64,000 bases of DNA from Favolaschia claudopus (taxonomy: Eukaryota > Basidiomycota > Agaricomycetes > Agaricales > Mycenaceae), in the NCBI GenBank assembly GCA_037176885.1, contig JAWWNJ010000007.1, positions 1,736,001 to 1,800,000 of the forward strand. The letters run 5' to 3'. Shown one piece after another: positions 61,364 to 64,000 of the stretch (positions are counted from its first letter, which is position 1; each line of letters begins with the position of its first letter). The notes below the pieces were generated by a model, which was given only the letters and a program-made list of their open reading frames with translations, searched no databases and was not told the origin of the DNA. Made by a program: the position numbers and the translations under genes.

Positions 61364-62785
61364 GGTGAAGACGAAGATGTGTACAGTAGTAACGTATTAC
61401 CTATATGTAAGCTTGAAGTTATGCGACGGGTCTGAATCTTGAATTTATGCCACGATCAGCTCAACTCGCAAACTCGCACCAGTCGAATCTTGGTGAGGTT
61501 CTGGTGAGGTTAATACTGTAATCCATAATCTCGACGTGTCTATGAACATACTTGTAAGCACTGTCCCGGTTCTTTAATCTATTTCATTTTCTGGGGAAGC
61601 AGAGTACAGAATAGCGGGCGATTTCATCTTAGTTCATCCAACCGATGGTTGAAATTCGATGAATTCTATGGTGCCAACTTCACTCAGTGCAAGTATGGTT
61701 TGCAGTATGTACGCGTCGACTCAAATTGTTTGGCCACTTGCCATGAGAACCCTCAAATGCACTCGGCTTTCCAAGGTCCTCGACGAAAATCGAAGCTTCA
61801 CCGATTCCCGAATAAAAACAAGATTTTCAGTTCGCAGCAAAATTGCGAAAGCGTACTACGGATTCGAAATCAAGTACTGCCTCTAGATCTTCGCAGTCGG
61901 ATTTCACTTATAACTACGTTCAGTATGTTATGTGCTACTTACAAAGTCGTGAATCTCATTCAAGCCTGTTCAGAAGAACGGATTTGTTCGATTACCCCAA
62001 GTATGTATAAACTGCAGGGTAACGTTAATGAGCAGTGTACTGCCTACACCGGCGACGATCCGGACTTTCGAAAGCGCCTTCACATCCCGAGGAACCTGGT
62101 GTTGCGAAGAGCGGATTTGGGAAAGCCAAGTTTTTGTGAGCAGATCTAGAGGCAAAGCGTAGATTATGACATTAACAGGGCTCTGTCGAAGTCCCCTTAA
62201 GCCCAGCGGTTCAAAGAAGATGAGAAAACGTTTGGAAAAGACCCAGGAGTCTCAGTAGGTTATAGGATCGAATCGTTCTGCAGCGCACCAGAGCGCCTAT
62301 ACGCGTCGATATGTGAAGTGAAATCAATGGTTAATGGGTACAGAACTGAGCGAATCGACGGACGGAGACGCGGCGGTCTGCTCCATTATTTTGAATTCGA
62401 GTTTTAGGCCGGGCTGCCAGCAGCGTGATTGAGGCAAGTAGTTAGAGTCGAAACGGAAACGGGTAAAATGTGTTGACCCCGGGCCAAAGGTCGTACAGCC
62501 AACTCCACAAGTTCCCTACCGCAATCCTTCGCGTCCCAGATCCGGGTATCGATTCTTGGGACGGATGCCGCACGAGTGTACATTCAGTTTCTTTGACGCG
62601 GTGGGATGGTGCGGGATGCGACGGGTGCGGGATGCTTGGAAGGAGGTTTCATGAGGCTAGCTCAGGCTGCTCAGCGAGTGTCGTCTACAAGACGATCAAA
62701 TTCCGAAGCGAGTGTGACACAGTGTGACCCGGCGCGTCACCCTCGTACTGACTTTCTCGTTTCCCTCTAGCCCACCGTCTCTGCC
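61364..62785. other. Intergenic, no gene recognised
   Basis: A plus-strand frame at 61649-62149 (166 codons) has no domain, signal or intron support and is left out. The last 300 bp, with CCGGGCCAAAGG and GGGATGC-type runs, are the likely promoter of the ribosomal protein gene. Confidence 0.5.
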
Positions 62786-63524
<739 letters not shown>

Positions 63525-64000
63525 TTGCCTACAAAAAAATTACTTGTTGTTCGTTTGCATGTATTAGAACTACTGCCAACAACATCTGTCGCCGCTCGAC
63601 GCGCAGCAGGTTCTTCTTGGGCCTGTCCCGCGGTCGTTCTTTCCAAATGTTACTGCTGCGTCTCCTGTATCGTCCCCAATCAGCCGTCGATTGATTACTG
63701 TACAAGCTCAAAACATCTTTCAGAATCAACTCGGAAAACAACGCTCAAAACCAACTCAAAAAGACACAAGCCCAAAACAAATCTCGAGAGCTCGAGTTCG
63801 CACACACGAAGAGCATAAAACATAATTGATTGCATAAGTCATAGGGAGAACAAAGCAAAGCCTAAGATACAACCCGTCTATAGGATCTACAAATTAACAC
63901 ATCTACGCTACAAGTCAAGACCGAGTCAAACCAATACAGGTGCAATCGTAATCGCTTTTGTTGTTTTCATGCAATTTCTACCATCTGAAAAAGAAACAAA
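63525..64000. other. 3' flank of rps14, no gene recognised
   Basis: AT- and A-rich sequence with no gene; it includes the 3'-UTR of the ribosomal protein gene. Confidence 0.5.

Noticed and set aside
61649..62149. 166-codon plus-strand frame
   Set aside because: No domain, signal peptide or intron; the length is within chance for AT/GC-balanced DNA.

Overview
This window is nuclear DNA from a filamentous basidiomycete, most likely an Agaricomycete; the order cannot be fixed from the sequence. Genes are dense and on both strands. They are cut by many 45-65 bp GT-AG introns, and the enzyme set fits a wood- or litter-associated fungus: cellobiose dehydrogenase, a GH95 alpha-L-fucosidase, a KRE6/SKN1-type GH16 protein and a GGPP synthase. 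There are no operons, Shine-Dalgarno sites or CRISPR arrays. Gene models were joined by hand. For the fully spliced models I checked that the summed exon lengths divide by three.

Layout. 0-7 kb: a truncated RING-H2 ubiquitin ligase (-), a small unknown gene (-), and two paralogous C2H2 zinc-finger genes (-) that share a conserved downstream motif. 7.8-16.2 kb: a Qc-SNARE (+), a class I glutamine amidotransferase (-), a homeodomain factor (-) followed by two large hairpins, a tandem duplication, a tiny secreted Cys-tail peptide gene (+), and a GNAT-Mss4 fusion (-). 16-19.4 kb is repeat-bearing and gene-poor, with a 268 bp MITE. 19.4-22.6 kb: KRE6/SKN1 in 27 exons, nine of them 19 nt or shorter. 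23-30.4 kb: a UDP-glycosyltransferase (-), eIF3 subunit l (-) and a four-TM MARVEL-like protein (-).

32.8-41.9 kb: a Cid1-type nucleotidyltransferase (+), an YPK1/SGK-type AGC kinase with an N-terminal C2-like region (+), and the GH95 fucosidase (+). 42-43.5 kb: copy A of a TCAAG-rich dispersed element with a TATA box and conserved splice signals. 43.8-52.4 kb: GGPP synthase (-), a Tem1/Spg1 GTPase (-) and cellobiose dehydrogenase (+). 52.4-59.6 kb: element copy C, a SINE-like insertion, an unknown membrane protein (+), a second UDP-glycosyltransferase paralogous to the first (-), and element copy B (inverted relative to A). 60.4-63.5 kb: a CmcJ/AsaB-type oxygenase-like protein (+) and ribosomal protein uS11/Rps14 (+), which carries an apparent 1-nt deletion.

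Most genes are independent housekeeping or secreted-enzyme genes rather than one pathway. The less ordinary content is the TCAAG-rich element family, the microexon-rich KRE6 gene with a GC-AG intron, the small secreted peptide gene whose stop codon is made by splicing, the SNARE with His at the ionic-layer position, and the duplicated glycosyltransferases and zinc-finger genes.
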